NCBI GenBank assembly: GCA_045128915.1
Contig: JBGVIT010000009.1
Coordinates: 35,742 to 99,741, forward strand
DNA from: RGIG9115 sp045128915
Lineage (GTDB): Bacteria; Bacillota; Clostridia; UBA1381
DNA length: 64,000 nucleotides
Reading direction: 5' to 3'
The notes beneath the pieces are model-generated. The model searched no databases and had not been told where the DNA came from. It was given only the letters and a program-made list of their open reading frames with translations. This document shows positions 36,929 to 45,655 of this stretch, in pieces. Numbering within the stretch: the stretch's first letter is position 1; the number at the start of each line of letters is the position of its first letter. The translations under genes and the position numbers were made by a program.

Positions 36929-38133
36929 ATATCAATCCGTTTCCCTTCAACTCTTGATCTCTCAGCAGCAAATACGGCTTTATGAGATTTAAAAACCCAT
37001 TTATCAGGGGTTAAATTATTTTCCAATGATTTTGCAAAATACTCCATCAGTCCACCGTCGCCGCCGCAATGCTTTGTGCCGTCATGAGTAATTTCTATCT
37101 TGGTCTTTGAACCGTCAAGAAATTTCTTAAGAACTATGACTCCGTCTTCCATACAGCCGCCAATTTCACCTTTAGTTCCCATTATTTTAAGTGTTCTGGT
37201 ATTTTCAAGAGAAAACGCTGAAACGGTGAATACAGCAGTTGCCCCGTTTTCAAATTCCATGCTTGCAACCTGATGGTCACAAACATTATTATCACACCGA
37301 TAAACACATCTACCGTAGGGATTATGCTTTAGAGCATTGATTATGTCCTCGTTGTTGTCACCACACTCAAACTTATGTACAAAATATCTGCCTTCTCCTG
37401 ATGTGTATGACTTAACAGCATCATACGGACACGACTTGGAATATTCGCAAACATCGGTACACCTTAGAGGAACGTCGCCCGGCGCATTTTCCTTGGTAAA
37501 ATACGTATTTCTTCCATATGAAGACACACTTTTGCAATCACAGCCCATAAGATACATTATCAAATCAAAATCATGGCATGATTTTGCTACAATCAACGGT
37601 GATGAGGTATCAGCATTGCTCCATTCACCTCGAACATAGCTATGAGCATGGTGCCAATAACCTTCGTTCTCATTGTGCTGCATTGTAATGATATCGCCAA
37701 TTTCTCCGTTGTCTATAAGCTCTTTAATTTTTATTACAAATGGAGTGTAACGAAGCACAAATCCGGTTATAAACAGCTTATCGTAGCCGGAAATTACCTT
37801 TTCAAGCTCCTCAACCTCTTCAACAGTAGGCGCTATGGGCTTTTCAAGAAGAATATTATATCCACATTTCACAGCCATTTTGGTCGGTTCTAAGTGCATT
37901 CTGTCCTGAGTGCATATTATAACCGAATCTGCAAGCTTTCCAAGAGAAAATAAATCACGATAATCAGAAAAACACATATCATCAGATATATCATAATCTT
38001 TTTTAAAGCTCATGCGTTTATTTTCATCAGGCTCTGCAACACCAACTATTTTCATTATACCTGTTTTTTTGATATACGGAGCATAAGAATCCTTTCCTCT
38101 GCCGCCGGCACCTACAATAATGCATGTTTTCAT
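36925..38133 (-). CDS. Gfo/Idh/MocA oxidoreductase with cysteine-rich insert
   Basis: 402 residues. N-terminal Rossmann motif IIVGAGGRGKDSYAPYI, dinucleotide/sugar motif LEKPIAPTVEE (~95-105). In the C-terminal domain SCHDFDLIMYLMG holds the usual active-site region. Unusual for the family is a cysteine-rich insert (~225-290): CTDVCEYSKSCPYDA, then CGDN, CVYRCDNNVCDHQ. It could bind a metal or an iron-sulfur cluster, but such inserts are known in one uncharacterised branch. It oxidises or reduces a sugar or cyclitol with NAD(P). One base separates it from the glycyl radical enzyme gene upstream. Confidence 0.82.
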   Translation of the reverse strand: MKTCIIVGAGGRGKDSYAPYIKKTGIMKIVGVAEPDENKRMSFKKDYDISDDMCFSDYRDLFSLGKLADSVIICTQDRMHLEPTKMAVKCGYNILLEKPIAPTVEEVEELEKVISGYDKLFITGFVLRYTPFVIKIKELIDNGEIGDIITMQHNENEGYWHHAHSYVRGEWSNADTSSPLIVAKSCHDFDLIMYLMGCDCKSVSSYGRNTYFTKENAPGDVPLRCTDVCEYSKSCPYDAVKSYTSGEGRYFVHKFECGDNNEDIINALKHNPYGRCVYRCDNNVCDHQVASMEFENGATAVFTVSAFSLENTRTLKIMGTKGEIGGCMEDGVIVLKKFLDGSKTKIEITHDGTKHCGGDGGLMEYFAKSLENNLTPDKWVFKSHKAVFAAERSRVEGKRIDI

Positions 38134-38134
38134 A

Positions 38135-40351
38135 TTACATTCCTTCTATAAATCTATTAACAACAAGCTGTCGGAATTGGGGTGAAAGGCTTGCAAAATA
38201 CGCTGTAAATCCCGTTACTCTCACTACTAAATCAGGATGAGTTTCGGGATTCTCGTGAGCTTCCAAAAGCTTTTGTTTATCAAGAATATTTATATTTATT
38301 AACGTTCCGCCCTGACTAAAATGCCCCGTTATAAATTTCTGTATTATATTAACGCCCTCTTCATCACATTTAACATTTGGATCAAATTCAATCTGCAATG
38401 GTGCAGTATTTCCAAAGTTGCATTGAACTGCAGCTATACCATTGGATTGTGCTGTGGCAGCACCATCAGTACGAAAATGCGCATTGGGATTAGCACCATG
38501 AGAAATAGGCTCGCCAGCTCTTCTTCCGTTAGGCGTCGCTCCTACCTTTGAACCATATTCAATAGTTCTTGACCAGGAAAACCATCCGGGGATAAGGCAT
38601 CTGCCCTCGGGCATTTCCTGACCTTTAACCATTGATACCCAACTATCAGTCAAGCTCTTTGCCCATTTATCGCCAAGAGCGTTTCCCTGACAATATTTTT
38701 CAGATGAATTGAGCATAAGTCTTATTCTCTCGTCCTCAAAGTTGTTTTCAAGAGCTTCGTACATCTGCTCCCATGTAATAAGATTCTCTTTTTCTATTCT
38801 TTGCTCAAGCGCTGCAAAGGAATCTGCAACAACAGCGAGACCGGCACCGTCAATACCAACTGTGTAAAGCTCTGCAACCTGCGATATATCCTCGCCCTTT
38901 TCAATAGTATTTTCCATCATAAGATTCATAACAAGTTCAGGAGTAACCTCCCATGCATGATCGATATGATGATTTATGCCGGCAGCAGTTGTTTCAACCG
39001 CCAACTTCAAATGACCTTCATATATTTCAAAAAGCTTGGCTGTACTTTTATCATTATGGTTTCTCATGTCTTTCAAGGCTTCTTCAAGCACTTTAGCTAC
39101 ATTAATCTTAACAGTATCATTCATAGGGAACTCTTTGCCGGGAACACACATCCAATTACAGCCCACTGCAATTCTGCTTCTTGCTGTTTTTTTGTCGATT
39201 CCGTTTCGCATATATCCTTCTGCAAGAGCTTTATCATTGCAAAATCTTGGCCAACCGTTTTTATTCTTCAAAAGATAATAAACAGCTTTTTTCAGAAATT
39301 CGCCGTCACAATTTTCATGAACGCGCACAGTAAGATTACATGCTATATTTATACTGTCAGCAGCATCAAGTATCAGATATGACAAATGATTAGTCATGTC
39401 CTTATCGTTTTCATCAACACCTGAAAGCTGATAGTAGTGAGGATCAATCAACAACAGATTTGCAATGAGAAACTTAGCTGTTTCATCATCAAGAATTCCG
39501 TTTCTAACATCATTTTCGTAATACGGAAAAAGTAATCCATCAAGCTGGAAGCCTGCACCGTCACGGGTATAAATTCTCGATGCACAATTAAAGAACGCAG
39601 TCCACTGACAAGCTTCTCTGAAGGTTTTGGGCGGATTATATTTAATATTTTCGCAGGTTTCTTTCATTACCTCAAAACTCTGCTTAACAAGCGGATTTTC
39701 TTCTGTTTTGATTAAATCTGAAAGCTCATCAATATGTCGCTGTATAAAATCAATTATTGCCAATACTACTCTTTCCTCAGCATCATAAAATGCTTTTTTA
39801 TCAGGATTTATGCTTCGATACTTTTGAATTTTCTTAAGAAACCCACCAAAACCAAGCTCAAATCCAATTCGATAATCACACGCAAAATGAGCATCTGCGT
39901 CAATTCCTGTTGTAATATTATACTTTTCCTGAAGCGGTTTTAAGTGGTCATAAGGAAATCTTTGCTCATCCCAGCGCTTACTCCATTGGTTTGTTGCACC
40001 GTTTTTGATAAATTCAAGGTTTTTAAGGTTGTTTTTAAGCCAATCAGGCATATAGTGAAGGTCGCCTCGATAATTTACAAGCATATCACGCCATCTGCCG
40101 CACAGCATTTCGTTCTTGTCAATATACGGAACATGAGCGTTTATAACTCTTACAAAATTCTCACACATGCCATCATAACCATAAAAGCTCCCGTTGGTAC
40201 TGTTGTACCAGGGTTCAACACAGTAGCCCTCCGAAATAGGCACTGTGCCGAAATCGTCAAGGTCAGTATATCCGTTCTGCTTTTTCTTTTCCAACGTGTG
40301 ACGAATTTTGGTTTCTCGCATAGCTTTAAGTCTATTTTCGTACGAATACAT
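38135..40351 (-). CDS. Glycyl radical enzyme of unassigned subgroup (PFL-like)
   Basis: 738 residues from ATG at 40351 (AAGGAG ten bases upstream; an in-frame TTG at 40360 is too close to it). The C-terminal glycyl-radical loop RVTGFTAYFASLSPQFRQ contains the radical Gly714. The predicted thiyl loop reads AVGCNWMCVPGKEFPMND, with Cys398 and Cys402. It has neither the adjacent Cys-Cys of pyruvate formate-lyase nor the GCxE dyad of diol/glycerol dehydratases, choline lyase and sulfonate lyases. The reaction is therefore not predictable. It is oxygen-sensitive by nature. The activase gene overlaps its start, and it is embedded among five Gfo/Idh/MocA dehydrogenases, which suggests a sugar-derived substrate. 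Confidence 0.85.
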   Translation of the reverse strand: MYSYENRLKAMRETKIRHTLEKKKQNGYTDLDDFGTVPISEGYCVEPWYNSTNGSFYGYDGMCENFVRVINAHVPYIDKNEMLCGRWRDMLVNYRGDLHYMPDWLKNNLKNLEFIKNGATNQWSKRWDEQRFPYDHLKPLQEKYNITTGIDADAHFACDYRIGFELGFGGFLKKIQKYRSINPDKKAFYDAEERVVLAIIDFIQRHIDELSDLIKTEENPLVKQSFEVMKETCENIKYNPPKTFREACQWTAFFNCASRIYTRDGAGFQLDGLLFPYYENDVRNGILDDETAKFLIANLLLIDPHYYQLSGVDENDKDMTNHLSYLILDAADSINIACNLTVRVHENCDGEFLKKAVYYLLKNKNGWPRFCNDKALAEGYMRNGIDKKTARSRIAVGCNWMCVPGKEFPMNDTVKINVAKVLEEALKDMRNHNDKSTAKLFEIYEGHLKLAVETTAAGINHHIDHAWEVTPELVMNLMMENTIEKGEDISQVAELYTVGIDGAGLAVVADSFAALEQRIEKENLITWEQMYEALENNFEDERIRLMLNSSEKYCQGNALGDKWAKSLTDSWVSMVKGQEMPEGRCLIPGWFSWSRTIEYGSKVGATPNGRRAGEPISHGANPNAHFRTDGAATAQSNGIAAVQCNFGNTAPLQIEFDPNVKCDEEGVNIIQKFITGHFSQGGTLININILDKQKLLEAHENPETHPDLVVRVTGFTAYFASLSPQFRQLVVNRFIEGM

Positions 40352-41105
40352 ATTTTTCAAGCTCCTTCATGTATTCCTTTTCAGGAATTTTAAATTCTTT
40401 TTGATATATGTTCAACGCTTTTGCTTTTTGGATACCCAAAGGATGATATTGCAAAAGCTCATATTTTACTACATTATTAAGACTTTTCAAAAAGTTTGAA
40501 ATTTCAGGTATTCCCTGATTAATTTCTGTTATAACAGGTGTTCTTGCGATAATTGGTATCCCAAGTCCATCAAGTCGTTTGAAGTTTTCTTTTATTTTAA
40601 TATTATCTACACCGGTATATTGTTTGTGAATGTCATTATCCCATATTTTCATGTCAGCCATCACAAAATCAAGCTTTTCAAAAATCTCTGTATCATATAT
40701 TACCATTGATGTTTCAACGGCGCAGCTTATACCTTCTTTTTTGCACAAATCAATTATTTCAAGTAAAAATTCACGCTGAGCCATAGGTTCACCGCCTGAA
40801 AACGTAACTCCGCCATCATTTGCATAGTATGGCTTATCCTGGATTATCTCGCTCAAAAGCGCCTCAGCTGTATATTCCCTGCCACAAGCAATCTTTGCAC
40901 CGCAATAGCATCCTTCATCACATTTGCCGCAACCTATACATTTATGCGGATATGATAGCATTTGTTTTTCAAAGGAAATACATTCCGGATTATGACACCA
41001 GGCACAAGAAAGAGGACAACCTTTAAAGAAAACAGTTGTCCTAATTCCGTAGCCATCATGAAAAGATGCTCTTTGAATATCGGCTATCAATCCTTTATTC
41101 AACAA
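40332..41105 (-). CDS. Glycyl radical enzyme activase (radical SAM)
   Basis: 257 residues from TTG at 41105 (a second TTG follows; GAGGTAGG upstream). The radical-SAM cluster motif is C30-PLS-C34-AW-C37, SAM-binding GGVTFSGGEPM at ~95-105. A short ferredoxin-like insert (C56-IG-C59-GK-C62-DEG-C66) provides one extra [4Fe-4S] site; many activases carry two, so the insert is compact. It uses SAM to abstract hydrogen from the glycine of its partner. The stop lies inside the glycyl radical enzyme gene (20-base overlap with its ATG), so both are translationally coupled. Confidence 0.9.
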   Translation of the reverse strand: MLNKGLIADIQRASFHDGYGIRTTVFFKGCPLSCAWCHNPECISFEKQMLSYPHKCIGCGKCDEGCYCGAKIACGREYTAEALLSEIIQDKPYYANDGGVTFSGGEPMAQREFLLEIIDLCKKEGISCAVETSMVIYDTEIFEKLDFVMADMKIWDNDIHKQYTGVDNIKIKENFKRLDGLGIPIIARTPVITEINQGIPEISNFLKSLNNVVKYELLQYHPLGIQKAKALNIYQKEFKIPEKEYMKELEKYVFVRK

Positions 41106-42198
41106 TTCCTACCTCTTTTCCATTTTGGCGGCTTTTAACTGCCGCGTCCAGAACAGCCATAATTTCGATGTTCTTATCCAATGTAAGCATTTCGAAAACC
41201 TCTGTGCCGGATTCTTTACAATACGCAAGATGTTCAGGCATATTCTTATACTCATCGCCTACGCTGATTTCAGGTATCGAAATTTCATTGCCGTAAATAT
41301 CATACGCTACCACATCAGGAGCGTTTTCCGCACCACCGGTACACATAACAACACCATCCGTACACAAAACCATAGGTCCTGACGGTATTACTGCTCTGGG
41401 AGTGGTCCACGTACCCTCAATAACAGACATTTTATTGTCTTCATACTTCACAACTGCAGCAAAATTGTCATCCGTGTCACCAAAAGAAGTGTTGAGGTTT
41501 GCGCCATGAGCAAAAATACTTTTTTCACCGTTACCCATAAGCCATTTTGCAAAATAACAGCCATAGCAGCATATATCAAGAAAAACTCCGCCACCGTGTG
41601 CTTCCTGATGCCACCATGTTTTTGAACGCTGTTCATCGGTCATCTCCTCAGCATTTGCTGATACACCTCGATGCTTTGCGCCTTTTCCCAAAGGCCCTGT
41701 ATGACCATTGATATATCGAAGCTTAATGGGCGTGCCTATTATACCGCTATCAAGTACTGCTTTCATTCTGTATAAATATGTACGCCATGCAACCGGCCAA
41801 TTAACAACCGCATTTATACCATACTTTTCTACACTTGCTTTTATTTTCTTTGCATCGTCAAGAGTAACAGCAACAGGTTTTTCGATTGACACATCAATAC
41901 CTCGCTTAGCACACTCTTCAACTATTTCAACCTTTTGACTGTTTTCCGAAAGTATAAATGCAATATCAGGCTTAAGCTCATCAAGCATTACTTTGTAATC
42001 GTCATAGATATTGGAACAATAGTTTTCTTTAACATTTAAAAGATTCCACTTCGGTGTATAGCGAAGTGCAGGAATATCCTCAACTGTTGAAGGCACATCA
42101 GCCGCACCTACAAGCTCAAAGCTCTTTTGCTCGCTTATATACAACGCTACCTCATTAACGTGCATATGAGAAAAACCGATTATAACTGCTTTAATCAT
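41095..42198 (-). CDS. Gfo/Idh/MocA oxidoreductase, GxSHxH subtype
   Basis: 367 residues. The N-terminal Rossmann loop is VIIGFSHMHVNEVA: Ser-His-x-His replaces the usual GxGxxG glycines, as in the paralogue at 43337. IEKPVAVTLDDA (~110) is the conserved EKP. VNWPVAWRTYLYRM and GGGVFLDICCYGCYFAKWLMG form the active site; Tyr occupies the place of the common catalytic His, as in glucose-fructose oxidoreductase-like members. It ends inside the activase start and begins inside the preceding gene's stop, so it is part of one operon. Substrate unknown. Confidence 0.8.
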   Translation of the reverse strand: MIKAVIIGFSHMHVNEVALYISEQKSFELVGAADVPSTVEDIPALRYTPKWNLLNVKENYCSNIYDDYKVMLDELKPDIAFILSENSQKVEIVEECAKRGIDVSIEKPVAVTLDDAKKIKASVEKYGINAVVNWPVAWRTYLYRMKAVLDSGIIGTPIKLRYINGHTGPLGKGAKHRGVSANAEEMTDEQRSKTWWHQEAHGGGVFLDICCYGCYFAKWLMGNGEKSIFAHGANLNTSFGDTDDNFAAVVKYEDNKMSVIEGTWTTPRAVIPSGPMVLCTDGVVMCTGGAENAPDVVAYDIYGNEISIPEISVGDEYKNMPEHLAYCKESGTEVFEMLTLDKNIEIMAVLDAAVKSRQNGKEVGIVE

Positions 42199-43316
42199 TT
42201 TACTAACTCCCTGACATTTATTTCACGATTAAGCTCTGCTGACTTATAGAAACATTCAATAGCTTTTGTAACTTCCATATTCTGATGCTTCTTAATAAGG
42301 TATTCTTCCTTACCTGCAAGTGTATTCATAATATTTCTGTACATATATCTGTGCTGTTCAAATGGAACGCCGGCAAATTCGCCGTTATCAAACCACTTCA
42401 TATCACATTCGGTCTGGTATCTGCCTATGTTCTTATAAAGCTTCTGCTTATTTACAGAAAGTCCGCCCTTGTCGCCGCAAATTACCATATCAAGATTTGT
42501 TGTAGGAAGATTCAATGCCCATGAGAATTTGAAATTAACACTCATGCCGCCTTCAAGACGCATAAATCCTGTTGCAAATTCTTCAACATTGAACTCTCTG
42601 TAGTCATATTTTCTGGGAGAAAAGGTTCCGGTATATGCACCGCTTTCCGCAATGCTGAGAAGTACATCTTCACCTTTGTTAGCAATCTTTGTGTATGTGC
42701 TTCCGGATACTGTTTCAACCTTTTTGTCGCCAACAACCCACAAAAGTGAATCTATAAGATGAACACCAAGGTCACAGAACGGGCCACCGAAATTATGCTC
42801 TTTCATATGGAAATATCCCCAAGTAGGAACGCCAATTCGTCTGATAAATTCGATGTCTGAGAAATACACGTCACCAAGCTCACCACTTGAAACAAGCTCT
42901 TTTGACTGCTGCATATAGTTTCTCCAGCGCATACATTGACAGGGGAACAAAATTTTTCCACAATCTTTAGCGGTCTGCCACATTTCTTCAGCATCTGCCA
43001 CAGTAAGCGCAAGAGGTTTTTCGCACGCTACATGTGCACCTGCTTTAAGGGCTTTAATTGTCCATTCCTTGTGATACATATTGGGAGTACAAACAGCCAC
43101 AAAATCCGGTTTAAGCTCATCGAGCATCTTCTGAGGATCTTTGTAATAGTTTGGAACATCGTGTCTTTTAGCTGTTTCTGCCGCAATTTCTTCTCTTATA
43201 TCGGCAACACCAACAACCTCTACAACACCCTCTTTTCTAAGCATATTAAGTGCAGGAAAATGTGCACTGTTTGCTATCATACCTGTACCTATAACTGCAA
43301 CTCTTATTTTTTTCAT
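42195..43316 (-). CDS. Gfo/Idh/MocA oxidoreductase
   Basis: 373 residues from ATG at 43316; GGAAGG stands ten bases upstream. Longer in-frame starts (43325, 43385) run into the preceding gene. Canonical Rossmann motif VAVIGTGMIANSAHFPAL, CEKPLALTVADAEE at ~95-108, and the active-site stretch GGPFCDLGVHLIDSLLWVVG with Asp and His in normal places. NAD(P)-dependent dehydrogenase of a sugar, sugar acid or cyclitol. It is the third gene of the operon, tightly spaced on both sides. Confidence 0.83.
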   Translation of the reverse strand: MKKIRVAVIGTGMIANSAHFPALNMLRKEGVVEVVGVADIREEIAAETAKRHDVPNYYKDPQKMLDELKPDFVAVCTPNMYHKEWTIKALKAGAHVACEKPLALTVADAEEMWQTAKDCGKILFPCQCMRWRNYMQQSKELVSSGELGDVYFSDIEFIRRIGVPTWGYFHMKEHNFGGPFCDLGVHLIDSLLWVVGDKKVETVSGSTYTKIANKGEDVLLSIAESGAYTGTFSPRKYDYREFNVEEFATGFMRLEGGMSVNFKFSWALNLPTTNLDMVICGDKGGLSVNKQKLYKNIGRYQTECDMKWFDNGEFAGVPFEQHRYMYRNIMNTLAGKEEYLIKKHQNMEVTKAIECFYKSAELNREINVRELVK

Positions 43317-43336
43317 AATATTCATTCCTTCCTTAA

Positions 43337-44419
43337 TTATATTTGAAACGGTTCTATAATAGGTTCTGATTTCCCTGTTTCGCACGAGCGTCTGCCTGCA
43401 TCAAAAGCCGCCATCGCCTTCATATTGAATTCAGGTGTAACAAGTTCAAACAAAGGCGTACCTTTTTTAATAAAATCTATGGTATTACGTGCTATGTTAT
43501 CGTTGCACTCTTCAACGGCTACTACTTCATTTGGTTCAGGTGACGGAACATAGGGTATCAAATCCTTATAGACTTTTACCTCAGTTGACCATCTGTCTGA
43601 AACAATAACACCTTCGCTTCCATAAATAACCGGACCTGTAGGGATTTCGCCATTGTTCATCGTGGACCATGAGCCTTCGACCAGACCTACACAATCACCA
43701 AAATCAATAACAAAGCTTGCGTAATCCTCGACATCGGAGAACGGGAGATAAAAATTCTTTTTTATACCATAAACACTTTTCGCAATCTTACCTGACATCC
43801 ATGTTGTGAGCACACATCCATATCCTGCATAATCACAAATTGAGCCTCCTCCTCTGTCGCTTTGATACCACCAAAGCTTCGAAAGCTCTTCAGGTGTATT
43901 CTCGTTAAGCTTATAAGGTCCGCGCGTTGCAGGGCTTCTGTACTGAACTCTGAGCACATCACCCACGATTCCGCTATCTGCAAGCTCTTTAGCCTTGCGA
44001 AAAGCGGAAAACCAGGCAACCGGCCAATTTATAATAAGTTGCGCTGTGCTCTTTTTGTATGCACGATACATTTTTTTAGCATCCTCCATATCAAGAGCCA
44101 TTGGCTTCTCTACAACTGTATGTATTCCCATAGCAAGGGTTTCGCAAACGATGTCTGCATGACCTTTAATATCGGTACAAATTATTGCAATGTCTATATC
44201 GGCTTTTAAAAGCTCTTTATAATCATCCCAAAGCTTTAATTCGACATCATCGGGAATGTTGAGCTTAAGCTTTGTTTCCAATTCCTCCTGAGTAAACGGT
44301 GGCACATCTGCCATACCAACGATTTCCAGTTCTGATGGGTACCGGTTAAAATCACGGGAAAGGGTAATAACGTGAATATGCGACAGACCGATTATAGCGG
44401 CGCGTAATTTTTTTTCCAT
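43337..44419 (-). CDS. Gfo/Idh/MocA oxidoreductase, GxSHxH subtype
   Basis: 360 residues. Like the gene at 41095 it has AAIIGLSHIHVITL in place of a GxGxxG loop, VEKPMALDMEDA, INWPVAWFSAFRK, WWYQSDRGGGSICDYAGYGC (Tyr at the catalytic His place). The two are clear paralogues and could be subunits or successive enzymes. No signal peptide. A good GGAGAAT site precedes ATG at 44419. It lies 20 bases from the next gene of the operon. Confidence 0.8.
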   Translation of the reverse strand: MEKKLRAAIIGLSHIHVITLSRDFNRYPSELEIVGMADVPPFTQEELETKLKLNIPDDVELKLWDDYKELLKADIDIAIICTDIKGHADIVCETLAMGIHTVVEKPMALDMEDAKKMYRAYKKSTAQLIINWPVAWFSAFRKAKELADSGIVGDVLRVQYRSPATRGPYKLNENTPEELSKLWWYQSDRGGGSICDYAGYGCVLTTWMSGKIAKSVYGIKKNFYLPFSDVEDYASFVIDFGDCVGLVEGSWSTMNNGEIPTGPVIYGSEGVIVSDRWSTEVKVYKDLIPYVPSPEPNEVVAVEECNDNIARNTIDFIKKGTPLFELVTPEFNMKAMAAFDAGRRSCETGKSEPIIEPFQI

Positions 44420-44439
44420 AGAATATTCTCCTTATTTTA

Positions 44440-45534
44440 TCAGAATACAGTTTCGAGAGATACTGTTTTACCGCTTTCAATCGCCTCGGGAATTTTACAC
44501 ATAATTTCCAGAACGTGACGAGCGTGTTCAGCAGATAAAACAGGATTTTTGCCATTTTCCTCTGCATCTATCAAATCCGCAAGACAGCAACACTGACTAA
44601 TCATTTTTTTCGGGGGTGCAGCTCCGGGCTCAGGTGTTAGCCAGCCTCTGTAGCCCTTATCTGCCGAATCTACATAAACCTCAGGAATGGGATTGGTTAA
44701 ATATGGCTTTGTAAACACAATCGTTCCGCAATCTCCGAATATTTCAACCAAAGGCGCTTTCGAAGCCTTCTGTGAGAAGCCCGTATCCACAAGTGCCATT
44801 TTTTCATCACCAAAATCAAGCATTATTACATACTGATCGGGGATTTTATCAGTTTTAATCATTTTACCGTCAAAGCTACCCGAACGCACCTGACGCTGAG
44901 GAGTTGTAACCTTTGCCATACAGGAAACTCTTTTTGCAGGTCCGAAAAGAGATGTTACAAACTGAAGCCCGTGCACTCCCATATCAACAAGAGCACCTGC
45001 ACCCGGATCAAAAAACCATGAAGGGTCAGAATCTCTGTACTGAAAATACTCAGGACCGCCATGGGACATATTACACTTTACGTAGTAGGCATTGCCAATA
45101 GCACCGTCATTAATCATCTGCTTTGCAATGTTCAGATCATACCTCATAGGGTGAACGGGAACACACACAAACTGTACGCCCTTTTCCTTTGCAAGCTCAA
45201 TCTGCTGAGTGAGGCTTTCAACATCAGGTGCTGCGGGCTTTTGGGATATAAGATGCTTGCCTGCACCAAGAACTGCCATATTAATCTCATGATGAGCCTG
45301 AATTGAAGCTGCATCAATAGCAATATCAAAATCGCACTTTTCAATTAATTCATATACGCTTGAATACCAATTGGGAATATTGTAATCCTCACAGGCTTTC
45401 TTAGCTCTTTCAGGAATTATATCAACTGCCGCAACACATTCGGCATTTGCCTCCTTTGAAATGTAAGGAAAATACTGCCAATTTGCAAAGCTGCCGCTTC
45501 CGATTACGGCAACCTTCCACTTCTTCTTATCCAT
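44440..45534 (-). CDS. Gfo/Idh/MocA oxidoreductase, first gene of the glycyl-radical operon
   Basis: 364 residues from ATG at 45534, after GAGGTGA; an upstream GTG at 45543 overlaps that site. Rossmann motif VAVIGSGSFANWQYFPYI. The EKP motif is altered to SQKPAAPDVES, with Gln in place of Glu. GAGALVDMGVHGLQFVTSLFG gives the Asp/His pair. A cysteine cluster CCCLADL occurs near residue 325. It heads eight tightly spaced minus-strand genes and is divergent from an AraC regulator, which probably controls the group. Confidence 0.82.
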   Translation of the reverse strand: MDKKKWKVAVIGSGSFANWQYFPYISKEANAECVAAVDIIPERAKKACEDYNIPNWYSSVYELIEKCDFDIAIDAASIQAHHEINMAVLGAGKHLISQKPAAPDVESLTQQIELAKEKGVQFVCVPVHPMRYDLNIAKQMINDGAIGNAYYVKCNMSHGGPEYFQYRDSDPSWFFDPGAGALVDMGVHGLQFVTSLFGPAKRVSCMAKVTTPQRQVRSGSFDGKMIKTDKIPDQYVIMLDFGDEKMALVDTGFSQKASKAPLVEIFGDCGTIVFTKPYLTNPIPEVYVDSADKGYRGWLTPEPGAAPPKKMISQCCCLADLIDAEENGKNPVLSAEHARHVLEIMCKIPEAIESGKTVSLETVF

Positions 45535-45568
45535 TAAAATCACCTCGAATTTTTTTTTAAAATTTATA

Positions 45569-45596
45569 TTTACATTTTATATTTTTATGATATAAT
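45569..45596 (+). promoter_or_regulatory. Putative promoter of the AraC regulator gene
   Basis: TTTACA (45569-45574) and TATAAT (45591-45596), 16-base spacer, in the 120-base divergent intergenic region. The opposite-strand promoter for the glycyl-radical operon must lie in the same region but has no clear consensus, in keeping with activator dependence. Confidence 0.5.
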
Positions 45597-45655
45597 AGTA
45601 AATACACAATATGACTTATTCTGTATATTATATTATCATATCAGGAGATTTTAAT

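Noticed and set aside
38801..39382. 193-codon plus-strand frame opposite the glycyl radical enzyme
   Set aside because: Antisense to a gene with intact family motifs; no ribosome site.
42195..43385. Longer start (43385) for the third Gfo/Idh gene
   Set aside because: It would overlap the preceding gene by about 50 bases and add a non-homologous N-terminus; the ATG at 43316 has the correctly spaced GGAAGG site.
44913..45306. Short plus-strand open frames inside the Gfo/Idh gene region
   Set aside because: Shadow frames of a coding strand with clear family motifs.
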